From contig JAHIKS010000076.1 of the NCBI GenBank assembly GCA_018897475.1, positions 1 through 6,520 on the forward strand: DNA of 6,520 nucleotides. Reading direction: 5' to 3'. The translations under genes were made by a program, and so were the position numbers. This document shows positions 1-5,718 of the stretch, in pieces (the stretch's first letter is position 1; each line of letters opens with the position of its first letter). The notes under the pieces were generated by a model. It was not told the DNA's origin. It worked only from the letters and a program-made list of their open reading frames with translations, and ran no database searches. This DNA comes from Candidatus Altarchaeota archaeon. GTDB taxonomy: Archaea; Altiarchaeota; Altiarchaeia; IMC4; QMZM01.

Positions 1-1
1 C

Positions 2-646
2 ACTACAACCCACAAAACCACCGAGAGAAGGGATTTCATCGACCTGGAAAGGGTCAGGAAAGACATGGGGGAGGTTCTCGGAAAAGCCGAGATAGACATC
101 ATAACCCTCTCAGGAACCGGCGAGCCGACCCTCGCAAAGAACCTGGGCGAGGCAATAGACATAATAAGGGAGCTTACAGACATCCCAATCGCAATCCTGA
201 CGAATTCCACACTCCTTCATCAGGAGGAGGTACGGAACGAACTGAAGAAGCTGGACCACGTCATAGCAAAGCTCGACGCCCCAAACCAGGAGATACTGGA
301 AATCTTAAACCGGCCGGCTGAAGACATAAACTTCAATTCAATCCTCTCAGGAATCAAGGAATTCAGGGACGAGTTCAAGGGTAAGTTCTCCCTCCAGATC
401 ATGTTCATCGAAGACAATAAAAATTACGCGGATGAGATGGCCCTGCTGGCGAGGGAGTTCTATCCCGACGAGGTCCAGCTCAACACCCCCCTGAGGCCAT
501 GCCCCGTCAAACCCCTCTCCTCAGAGGAGATGAACCGGATAGCAAAGGAATTTAAGGACTTGAATACAGTTACAGTTTATACCTCCAAAAGGCCCGAGAT
601 TGAGGGCGTCGACAAGGCCGAGGTATTGAGGAGGCGACCGGAATGA
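2..646 (+). CDS. Radical SAM protein, COG0731 (TYW1-related) type, 5' end cut by the window
   Basis: The reading frame is open from base 2, so the ATG at 65 is internal and the gene begins upstream of the window. About 214 codons are visible. Seen: a TTTHKTTERR stretch at the very start, which in this family comes just after the CxxxCxxC cluster motif (usually ending YCQLGR); then ITLSGTGEPTL, the glycine-rich SAM-binding strand; ILTNSTLL; a KLDAPN strand; a NRP motif; and VQLNTPLRPCP near the end. These match the archaeal radical SAM group of COG0731, related to the tRNA wybutosine enzyme TYW1. From family knowledge it should bind a [4Fe-4S] cluster and cleave S-adenosylmethionine, but its substrate is unknown. 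The protein stops at AEVLRRRPE, where many relatives, as I recall them, continue into a small winged-helix domain, so it looks short at the C-terminus. Its stop overlaps the next ATG by four bases (ATGA), so the two are probably translationally coupled. The family call is firm and the function is not. Confidence 0.85.
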   Translation, partial: TTTHKTTERRDFIDLERVRKDMGEVLGKAEIDIITLSGTGEPTLAKNLGEAIDIIRELTDIPIAILTNSTLLHQEEVRNELKKLDHVIAKLDAPNQEILEILNRPAEDINFNSILSGIKEFRDEFKGKFSLQIMFIEDNKNYADEMALLAREFYPDEVQLNTPLRPCPVKPLSSEEMNRIAKEFKDLNTVTVYTSKRPEIEGVDKAEVLRRRPE

Positions 647-1185
647 AAAAGACAATTCTGCTGTTGGTAATCCTTCTGTTGATACAGGGAATTTCCGCAA
701 CCACCGTAAAACTGGAAGCAGACAAAGAGGAATTCAATATCAACGAAACAATAGAGCTGCACCTGGAGATAGACATCGAGAAGCCCATCGGCGGAAGGCT
801 CGAGGTCTACCAGGAGATTGAACCGAATAGATTTGCCGCAGAGGTTCTCTATACCAAAGCCTCTCCTGCTCAATGCTCCGAATGCACTGGAAGCACGCCC
901 CTCAATGAGAGCCTGTCAAGAACCTTCTACTTCACGTCCGAACATGCCGGGTATTACTACGCAGAGGCAAATTTTGACGGAGTCCGGAAAAGGGTGAATT
1001 TCACGGTTGCTTCTTTAACCTACACCTCTACCAGTTCGATAACGACCATGAGCACCTACACAAGTACATTAACCACCACAACCCTGCAAGCAACAACTTC
1101 AATAATCTCTGTAGGGGAGGAAGAATCAATACTCGATGGTTTATTCAGGTTCCTTCATTCTATCATTCTACTATTCAGGTTTTAA
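643..1185 (+). CDS. Secreted protein with beta-rich domain and Ser/Thr-rich stalk, function unknown
   Basis: I do not recognise this 180-residue protein. Seen: a signal peptide (Lys-Lys, then a Leu/Ile-rich core, probable cut near residue 19 after GISA); a domain of about 100 residues (20-122) with alternating hydrophobic strands that resembles an extracellular Ig-like or CARDB-like beta sandwich; a CSEC pair (Cys78, Cys81) that could form a disulfide or bind metal; three N-glycosylation sequons (Asn34, Asn88, Asn119); and a Ser/Thr-rich stretch at 123-155 like the O-glycosylated stalks of archaeal surface proteins. The last 18 residues are hydrophobic but short for a membrane anchor, and repeat LFRF at 167-170 and 177-180. 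The start is supported by a strong GGAGG at 630-634 inside the upstream gene and by the ATGA overlap. The stop is one base before the ZIP gene start, suggesting one transcript. A surface role is inferred and a link to metal uptake is only positional. Confidence 0.75.
   Translation: MKKTILLLVILLLIQGISATTVKLEADKEEFNINETIELHLEIDIEKPIGGRLEVYQEIEPNRFAAEVLYTKASPAQCSECTGSTPLNESLSRTFYFTSEHAGYYYAEANFDGVRKRVNFTVASLTYTSTSSITTMSTYTSTLTTTTLQATTSIISVGEEESILDGLFRFLHSIILLFRF
1142..1181 (+). repeat. Short direct repeat TATTCAGGTT x2, 30 bases apart
   Basis: TATTCAGGTT occurs at 1142-1151 and again at 1172-1181. Between them CATTCTA is repeated at 1156-1162 and 1164-1170. The 30-base offset keeps frame, giving the LFRF sequence twice at the C-terminus of the secreted protein, and the second copy supplies the AGGT ahead of the ZIP start. 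It is too short to be a mobile-element end and most likely reflects local duplication at the gene junction. Confidence 0.5.
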
Positions 1186-1186
1186 A

Positions 1187-1930
1187 ATGGACACACTATT
1201 ATGGATAATTGGAAGTACTTTTGCTATGAGCATGATGGCATGGGTTGGTCTTATCGTTCTATTTTTAAGGGAGGAATTACTGAAGAAGATACTCCTTCCT
1301 CTGGTAGCGTTCTCCGCGGGGGCTTTATTAGGGGGTGCATTTTTGCATTTAATTCCTGAGGCTATGGTTAAGGTTGGGCCCAGGCTTGATATGTTTCTGT
1401 GGTTGTTGTTTGGATTCACAATCTTCTTTCTGCTCGAGCAATTCCTGCACTGGCACCACTGCCACAAGGTTCCCTGCGAGCATAAGAAGCCCGTGACTTA
1501 TCTCATTCTGATAGCTGATGGCGTACACAATTTCATCGGTGGTTTAGCTATAGCCAGCTCCTTCATGGTCAGTGTACCCGTAGGAATAACTACCTGGATA
1601 GCATGCGCTGTACACGAAATTCCTCAAGAGTTGGGTGACTTTGGCATACTAATCCATGGGGGATGGAAAAAATACAGGGCTTTAGTATTCAACTTTTTTT
1701 CAGCACTTACCATAATCCCAGGTGCTCTGTTGGCCTACTTTCTATCGAATAGTATGGATATAACATTCCTATTACCCTTTGCTGCTGGAAACTTCATTTA
1801 CATCGCCTCCTCGGATTTAATTCCCGAAGTAAAGCACGGAGAAAGTCTTAAGACAGGTCTGTTGCACTTCTTTGCCTTTGTTGCAGGCATTATGCTGATA
1901 CTGGTTGTGAGGCTCGTATTTGGGGGATAG
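1187..1930 (+). CDS. ZIP-family divalent metal transporter
   Basis: This 247-residue membrane protein should carry Zn2+, Fe2+ or a similar divalent cation into the cytoplasm. Seen: about eight membrane segments (roughly 4-27, 35-55, 68-86, 104-127, 132-157, 166-187, 193-212, 222-243); the TM4 signature ADGVHNFIGGLAI with Asp111, His114 and Asn115; and the TM5 signature VHEIPQELGDFGI with His143, Glu144, Glu148 and Asp151, which line the metal site in this family. The TM3-TM4 loop is rich in ligands (HWHHCHKVPCEH, residues 88-99), as in other ZIP loops. The start at 1187 is chosen over an in-frame upstream ATG at 1136, because 1136 would add 17 residues and lie inside the previous gene; AGGT at 1177-1180 is correctly spaced for 1187. 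The gene follows the secreted-protein gene after one base and precedes the first MinD gene by nine. Metal specificity cannot be read from the sequence. Confidence 0.93.
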   Translation: MDTLLWIIGSTFAMSMMAWVGLIVLFLREELLKKILLPLVAFSAGALLGGAFLHLIPEAMVKVGPRLDMFLWLLFGFTIFFLLEQFLHWHHCHKVPCEHKKPVTYLILIADGVHNFIGGLAIASSFMVSVPVGITTWIACAVHEIPQELGDFGILIHGGWKKYRALVFNFFSALTIIPGALLAYFLSNSMDITFLLPFAAGNFIYIASSDLIPEVKHGESLKTGLLHFFAFVAGIMLILVVRLVFGG

Positions 1931-1939
1931 GGGCGAAAG

Positions 1940-2761
1940 ATGATTATAGCAATAGCCAGCGGAAAGGGAGGGACAGGAAAAACTACGGTCGCTGTAAATC
2001 TCGCGCTCTCCATCGAAAATGTCCAGCTGATAGATTGCGACGTCGAGGAGCCGAACTCCAACCTCTTTTTGAACATCGCGCTTGAGAAGGCCGAGGACGT
2101 TTCTATCCCCGTCCCTGTGATAGACTCCGATAAATGCACCCATTGCGGTCTCTGCTCGAAACTGTGCGAATACAACGCCATAGCGTCAATCCCCGGAAGC
2201 ACAATGGTATTCAAGGAGCTTTGTCACGGTTGCGGCCTTTGCACGATGGCCTGCCCCCAAGGGGCCATCCACGAGGAAGACAGGACCATTGGCATTATAG
2301 GGAGGGGCAGCAACGGCATAGAATTTATGCGTGGACTTCTCAACATAGGGGGGGCGATGTCAACGCCCCTGATAAAGAGGCTGAAGGAAAGAATCAACGA
2401 GGAAAAGACCACAATCCTCGACGTTCCCCCAGGAGCCGCATGTCCAGTAATCGAAGCCCTTTCCGGCGTTGATTACTGCATCCTGGTTACAGAGCCGACA
2501 CCATTTGGCCTCTACGACCTGAGGATTGCGGTCGAGTTATGCAGAAACCTGAAAATTCCATTTGGAGTCATAATAAACAGGGACGGCATAGGCAACCAGG
2601 AAACCGAGGAATTCTGCAAGAGTGACGGAATTCCAATCCTGCTGAGAATTCCCCAGGACAGAAAGATAGCTGAGCTCTACTCCGAGGGCATTCCATTCGT
2701 AAATGAAATGCTCGAATGGAAGAAAAAATTCATTGAACTATTTGAAAGAATAAAAAAATGA
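1940..2761 (+). CDS. MinD-like P-loop ATPase with inserted 2[4Fe-4S] ferredoxin domain (copy 1)
   Basis: This 273-residue cytosolic ATPase belongs to the MinD/ParA/Mrp superfamily, in the subgroup carrying a ferredoxin insertion (COG1149). Seen: the deviant Walker A GKGGTGKTT at 8-16 with signature Lys9 and Lys14; LIDCDVEEPN at 30-39 (Walker A' region); two clusters of four cysteines, Cys66/69/72/76 and Cys95/98/101/105, each CxxCxxCxxxC, predicting two [4Fe-4S] clusters; Walker B ILDVPPG near Asp161; and the TEPTPFGLYDL segment after 184. Proteins of this type occur as adjacent pairs in anaerobes, often near NifX/NifB-like or ORP-type cofactor proteins, and are thought to act in Fe-S or metal-cofactor assembly. 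None of those partners is in this window. The start follows a G-rich stretch at 1930-1933, and the stop overlaps the second copy by four bases, so the two are probably made together. Cofactor or redox-coupled ATPase function is inference. Confidence 0.92.
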   Translation: MIIAIASGKGGTGKTTVAVNLALSIENVQLIDCDVEEPNSNLFLNIALEKAEDVSIPVPVIDSDKCTHCGLCSKLCEYNAIASIPGSTMVFKELCHGCGLCTMACPQGAIHEEDRTIGIIGRGSNGIEFMRGLLNIGGAMSTPLIKRLKERINEEKTTILDVPPGAACPVIEALSGVDYCILVTEPTPFGLYDLRIAVELCRNLKIPFGVIINRDGIGNQETEEFCKSDGIPILLRIPQDRKIAELYSEGIPFVNEMLEWKKKFIELFERIKK

Positions 2762-3621
2762 AGCAAATCCTCGTAATAAGCGGTAAGGGCGGCACTGGGA
2801 AGACGACGATAGCGGCAGCCTTCGCCTCCCTTGCAAAAAACGCTGTCTTTGCCGACTGCGACGTCGATGCTCCCGACTTGCACATAATCCTACAGCCGAA
2901 AATCCTGAAGGAGGAGCCCTTCTTCGCCCTGAGAACCCCCAGGAAGGATGAGTCAAAGTGCATCAGATGCGGGAAATGCAGGGAAGCATGCAGGTTCGAT
3001 GCCATAGACGAAAACTTCAACCCAATTCCTGTAAGATGCGAGGGTTGCGCCGCCTGCGCCTTCGTCTGCCCCGAGAAAGCCATAGAAATGGTCGACCGGG
3101 AGGCAGGGAAACTCTACCTCTCGGAGACAAGGTTCGGTCCGTTCGTCCATGCCCAGTTGAACATCGGCGAGGAGGCCTCCGGAAAGCTCGTTACAGAGGT
3201 AAAGAAGAGGGCAAAGCAACTTGCAGAAAAGGAGGGCAAGGAACTCATCCTGATAGACGGCTCCCCTGGCATAGGGTGTCCGGTCATCGCATCCCTTGCA
3301 GGGGTCGACCTAGCACTCATAGTAACAGAACCGACCGTCTCGGGAATCCACGACCTCGGCAGAATCCTGGAGGTCACGAAGCACTTCAAGGTGAAGGCAG
3401 CGGTCTGCATCAACAAGTTCGACATCAACGAAAAGAAGACGGCAGACGTTGAAAGATTCTGCATGGAAAACAAAATACCGGTTGTTGGAAGAATACCCTA
3501 TAACTCTGATGTAACGAAGGCCATGCTTGAACTGGAGACAGTTATCGAATTTTCTTCTAGCAAAGTCAGTGGGGCAGTGAAAGAAATTTGGATGGGGCTC
3601 AACGATATGGTACTCAAGTGA
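2758..3621 (+). CDS. MinD-like P-loop ATPase with inserted 2[4Fe-4S] ferredoxin domain (copy 2)
   Basis: This is the partner of the preceding ATPase: 287 residues, same architecture, clearly diverged. Seen: Walker A GKGGTGKTT at 9-17; FADCDVDAPD at 31-40; ferredoxin insertion with Cys68/71/74/78 and Cys94/97/100/104; Walker B LILIDGSPG with Asp167; and VTEPTVSGIHDLGR at 189-202. All eight cluster cysteines are kept in both copies, so both should carry two [4Fe-4S] clusters. Copy 2 has a longer acidic and basic linker before Walker B (about residues 136-162) and a different C-terminus, which argues for a heterodimer of specialised subunits, as in other paired ferredoxin-MinD systems, rather than a recent duplication. 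No ribosome-binding site is visible in the A-rich stretch before its ATG, so it probably relies on coupling through the ATGA overlap. It is the last gene of this directon; the next gene begins 38 bases on with its own promoter. Confidence 0.92.
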   Translation: MKQILVISGKGGTGKTTIAAAFASLAKNAVFADCDVDAPDLHIILQPKILKEEPFFALRTPRKDESKCIRCGKCREACRFDAIDENFNPIPVRCEGCAACAFVCPEKAIEMVDREAGKLYLSETRFGPFVHAQLNIGEEASGKLVTEVKKRAKQLAEKEGKELILIDGSPGIGCPVIASLAGVDLALIVTEPTVSGIHDLGRILEVTKHFKVKAAVCINKFDINEKKTADVERFCMENKIPVVGRIPYNSDVTKAMLELETVIEFSSSKVSGAVKEIWMGLNDMVLK

Positions 3622-3659
3622 TATTGTAACATTTAAATATTTAAATATATGGATATACT
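3622..3659 (+). promoter_or_regulatory. arsR operon promoter with overlapping AT-rich dyads (TATA box and likely ArsR operator)
   Basis: The 38-base gap holds ATTTAAATATTTAAAT (3631-3646), a perfect 16-base palindrome, and a nested 12-base palindrome ATATTTAAATAT (3637-3648). TTTAAATAT occurs twice, at 3632-3640 and 3640-3648. The first copy is centred about 24-26 bases before the GTG at 3660, the right place for an archaeal TATA box driving a leaderless or nearly leaderless mRNA. ArsR/SmtB proteins typically bind AT-rich dyads over their own promoters, so this dyad is a good candidate operator that would block TBP/TFB access when metal-free. The promoter call is strong; the operator call is inference. 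Confidence 0.7.
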
Positions 3660-3929
3660 GTGAGTGAGTTAAAACTTCTAAAGGCCCTGAGTGATGAGAC
3701 CCGTCTTAGGATTCTGGATTTTCTAAGGAATGGAGAGAAATGCGTATGTGAAATAATTCCTTTCACGGGAAAATCACAGCCTACGGTTTCCATGCACTTG
3801 AGAGTTCTAAAGGAGGCTGGACTGCTCAAAGAAAGAAAAGAGGGAAATAAGGTCTTTTACAGCGTTGCCGATTCAGGAACGTTCAAACTAATAGAAATTG
3901 CTAGAAAAATTGGCGGTGGCAAAAATTAA
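3660..3929 (+). CDS. arsR: ArsR/SmtB-family As(III)-responsive repressor
   Basis: This 89-residue winged-helix regulator should repress its own operon and be released by trivalent arsenic or antimony. Seen: the N-terminal helix and LKALSDETRLRILDFL motif typical of ArsR; KCVCEI at 27-32 carrying the Cys28-x-Cys30 pair at the position of the ELCVCDLC sensor motif of classical ArsR; the recognition helix SQPTVSMHLRVLKEAGLL at 39-56; and the wing ERKEGNKVFYSV. The third cysteine of the plasmid ArsR site (CxCxxC) is absent, with Ile/Pro there, so the site may be two-coordinate from this helix or be completed elsewhere. It starts with GTG; an ATG at 3649 is out of frame and ends after four codons. 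The stop overlaps the ATG of acr3 by one base (TAATG), fixing them as one operon. Its codons look more AT-rich than those of the MinD genes. Confidence 0.92.
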   Translation: MSELKLLKALSDETRLRILDFLRNGEKCVCEIIPFTGKSQPTVSMHLRVLKEAGLLKERKEGNKVFYSVADSGTFKLIEIARKIGGGKN

Positions 3930-4999
3930 TGAAAAATTTGAGCGAGAAGATAAATATGCCCAACAAACAAAAGAAACACAAGCTTGGTTTTTTTGGGGAG
4001 TACCTGACTGTCTGGGTATTCCTTTGTATAATCGTTGGCATAATCCTTGGCAGGACATTCCCGGGAATATCCCTCTACCTTAGCCAGATACAGTATGCCC
4101 AGGTGTCCATCCCGATTGCAGTCTGCCTGTTCTTCATGATTTATCCCATAATGGTGCAGATAGACTTCGGCAGGGTCATCCAGGCCGGAAAAACCCCCAA
4201 GCCGATAGCTCTCACATTGCTTGTGAACTGGGGAATCAAGCCGTTCACCATGGCGTTCTTTGCATGGCTGTTCATGACCAAGATATGGTCCTCCTTCATT
4301 CCGGCAGAACTTGCATCTGAGTATATTGCAGGAATGATTCTATTGGGAGTTGCTCCCTGCACCGCAATGGTCCTGGTATGGAGCTATCTTTCGAAGGGAA
4401 ATATGGGCCACACTCTTGTCATGGTCGCGGTGAATTCGCTAGCAATGCTTGTCCTCTATGCCCCGCTGGCTGGACTTCTCCTTGGCATAGCTGATATCCC
4501 CATACCCTGGGAGACCATTGCCTTCTCTGTGGGGGTATATGTTGGCCTGCCCCTTATTCTCGGTTTCTTTTCAAGAAGGGAATTGATAAGGAGGAAAGGA
4601 GAAGACTGGTTTGAAAACGTTTTTGCCAAAAACCTCCAGTACGTTTCAATCATTGCCTTGCTTTTTACCCTGATACTTCTCTTCAGCTTTCAGGGGGAGG
4701 TCATATTGCAGGAGCCGCTGATAATCGCCATGATTGCCGTGCCCCTGTTCATACAGACAATGAGCATATTCATCCTTACATATGTCCTCTCAAAGTTCAT
4801 CGGCCTGACGTATGAGGACGCTGCTCCATCTGCACAGATAGGGGCCAGCAACCATTTCGAGGTTGCAATTGCAGTTGCAATCACTTTGTTCGGCGTTGAA
4901 TCCGGAGCCGCCCTGGCAACCGTTGTTGGGGTCCTGATAGAAGTCCCGGTGATGCTATTCCTGGTCAAGATATGCCTCAGAACAAGGAACTGGTTTTGA
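3929..4999 (+). CDS. acr3: ACR3-family arsenite efflux permease
   Basis: This 356-residue integral membrane protein exports As(III), and often Sb(III), by proton-coupled antiport. Seen: about ten hydrophobic segments beginning near residue 24; IYPIMVQIDFGRV at 71-83; GVAPCTAMVLVWSYLSKG at 140-157 with Cys144, the residue equivalent to the essential cysteine of studied Acr3 proteins; SNHFEVAIAVAI at 307-318 with Glu311, matching the conserved acidic residue; and the C-terminal GAALATVVGVLIEVPVM at 326-342. Length and motif order fit ACR3, not the ArsB antiporter family. The first ATG, overlapping the arsR stop, is used; an ATG at 3956 would remove nine basic or polar residues and is possible. 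The gene downstream follows after eight bases. No arsenate reductase gene is in view, so within this window the operon handles arsenic already in the trivalent state. Confidence 0.95.
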   Translation: MKNLSEKINMPNKQKKHKLGFFGEYLTVWVFLCIIVGIILGRTFPGISLYLSQIQYAQVSIPIAVCLFFMIYPIMVQIDFGRVIQAGKTPKPIALTLLVNWGIKPFTMAFFAWLFMTKIWSSFIPAELASEYIAGMILLGVAPCTAMVLVWSYLSKGNMGHTLVMVAVNSLAMLVLYAPLAGLLLGIADIPIPWETIAFSVGVYVGLPLILGFFSRRELIRRKGEDWFENVFAKNLQYVSIIALLFTLILLFSFQGEVILQEPLIIAMIAVPLFIQTMSIFILTYVLSKFIGLTYEDAAPSAQIGASNHFEVAIAVAITLFGVESGAALATVVGVLIEVPVMLFLVKICLRTRNWF

Positions 5000-5007
5000 T
5001 TTCAAAA

Positions 5008-5238
5008 ATGAAGATTGAGATACTTGGAATGGGTTGTGTGAAGTGCAACCGGCTTGAGGAAAACGCAAAGAAGGCCATTGAAGAACTTGGTATTGATGCC
5101 AAGCTGGAACACGTTGCCGACATGAGCCAGATTATAGAATATGGAGTCATGGCAACGCCGGCTTTGGTCATTGACGGCGATGTAAAATGTTCTGGCAGAA
5201 CACCTGATGTGGATGAGATTAAGGGGTGGTTGGAATGA
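5008..5238 (+). CDS. Small thioredoxin-like CxxC protein (redox-active disulfide protein 2 type; ArsE position)
   Basis: This 76-residue protein has a minimal thioredoxin fold. Seen: MKIEILGMGC leading to Cys10-Val-Lys-Cys13, then a helix, and MATPALVIDG at 48-57 with the cis-proline (Pro51) that faces the CxxC in thioredoxins. A further cysteine (Cys61, VKCSGR) follows. It matches the small archaeal and bacterial redox-active disulfide protein 2 family. No signal peptide is present, so it should be cytosolic. The ATG at 5008 is chosen because the family begins right at this beta strand; an ATG at 4972 would overlap acr3 by 28 bases and add a tail without similarity. The stop overlaps the next gene by ATGA. 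Its place before ArsF- and ArsG-like genes equals that of ArsE, so it may feed reducing power to the membrane protein; that role is inference. Confidence 0.85.
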   Translation: MKIEILGMGCVKCNRLEENAKKAIEELGIDAKLEHVADMSQIIEYGVMATPALVIDGDVKCSGRTPDVDEIKGWLE

Positions 5239-5717
5239 GACGGATATTGGCGTGTGTTTTGATAATAGCCATTCTACTCGCGTCCGGATGCATATACGAT
5301 GGCTCCACGGATGATGCCTCTATTCAATCTCCTGCAAAGAATGATTCATCATCCATGAAACAAGACGATATTGCAGTGGATCATATCGAGGTCATACATT
5401 TTCATGGCATGCAGCAGTGTTACAGCTGTAAAACCGTTGGCGATTACGCCGAGGAGACGATAAACACATACTTTGTGGATGAAGTAAACTCCGGAAAAAT
5501 AATCTTTCAGCATATCAATTATGAACTTCCCGAGAACAGAGATATGGTCCTGAAGTACGGCGTAAAATCCTCTTCCCTATGGATAGGCACATACACAGAA
5601 AATGACTTTCATCCCGAAGAGAATGCTAATGTCTGGTATAAAATAAGGGACAAGGAGGATTACATGGGCTATCTGACGGGAATCATTGAAAAGAGGCTTT
5701 TGGGGGATTTCAGTTAA
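5235..5717 (+). CDS. arsF: ArsF-like thioredoxin-fold lipoprotein with CxxC
   Basis: This 160-residue protein should sit on the outer face of the membrane. Seen: a signal peptide ending in a lipobox LLASGC with Cys19; a Ser/Asp-rich linker at 20-48; then a thioredoxin-like domain beginning IEVIHFHG at 51-58 with Cys62-Tyr-Ser-Cys65; INTYF, followed by an amphipathic strand with HINYELPENRDMVLKYGV (94-111); and KSSSLWIGTY at 111-120 in place of a typical cis-Pro loop. This pattern matches the family named nitrophenyl compound nitroreductase subunit ArsF, after the Shewanella arsEFG system in which ArsE and ArsF are tied to reduction of nitro-aromatic arsenicals. It lacks any flavin-binding motif I can see. 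The ATG at 5235 overlaps the previous stop and has GGGGTGG at 5223-5229 ahead of it; a GTG at 5226 is possible but less likely. Family call is fairly sure; the substrate in this organism is unknown. Confidence 0.8.
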   Translation: MRRILACVLIIAILLASGCIYDGSTDDASIQSPAKNDSSSMKQDDIAVDHIEVIHFHGMQQCYSCKTVGDYAEETINTYFVDEVNSGKIIFQHINYELPENRDMVLKYGVKSSSLWIGTYTENDFHPEENANVWYKIRDKEDYMGYLTGIIEKRLLGDFS

Positions 5718-5718
5718 T

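Noticed and set aside
1100..1186. Separate promoter for the ZIP gene inside the end of the secreted-protein gene
   Set aside because: The region is AT-rich but no TATA-like element is found at the expected distance from 1187; co-transcription from upstream is simpler.
1817..2214. Long minus-strand open frames opposite the ZIP and first MinD genes
   Set aside because: They overlap confidently identified plus-strand genes, show no domain or signal features, and lack promoter or ribosome-binding signals of their own.
2958..3452. A 164-residue plus-strand frame inside the second MinD gene
   Set aside because: It is a shifted reading of a gene whose motifs are all in the other frame; its Arg/Gly-rich composition is typical of such shadows.
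3649..3663. A four-codon reading frame (ATG to TGA, MDIL) overlapping the arsR GTG start
   Set aside because: It lies in the AT-rich promoter where chance ATG triplets are likely, has no ribosome-binding site, and would be mostly absent from a leaderless mRNA starting near 3660.
4972..5007. Upstream in-frame ATG extending the small thioredoxin-like protein by 12 residues
   Set aside because: It overlaps the acr3 coding end, and the family begins at the MKIEILG strand encoded from 5008.
5686..5718. In-frame TTG that would extend the ArsG-like protein by 11 residues
   Set aside because: It overlaps the arsF coding end by over 30 bases, TTG is a rare start, and the ATG at 5719 sits one base after the arsF stop.
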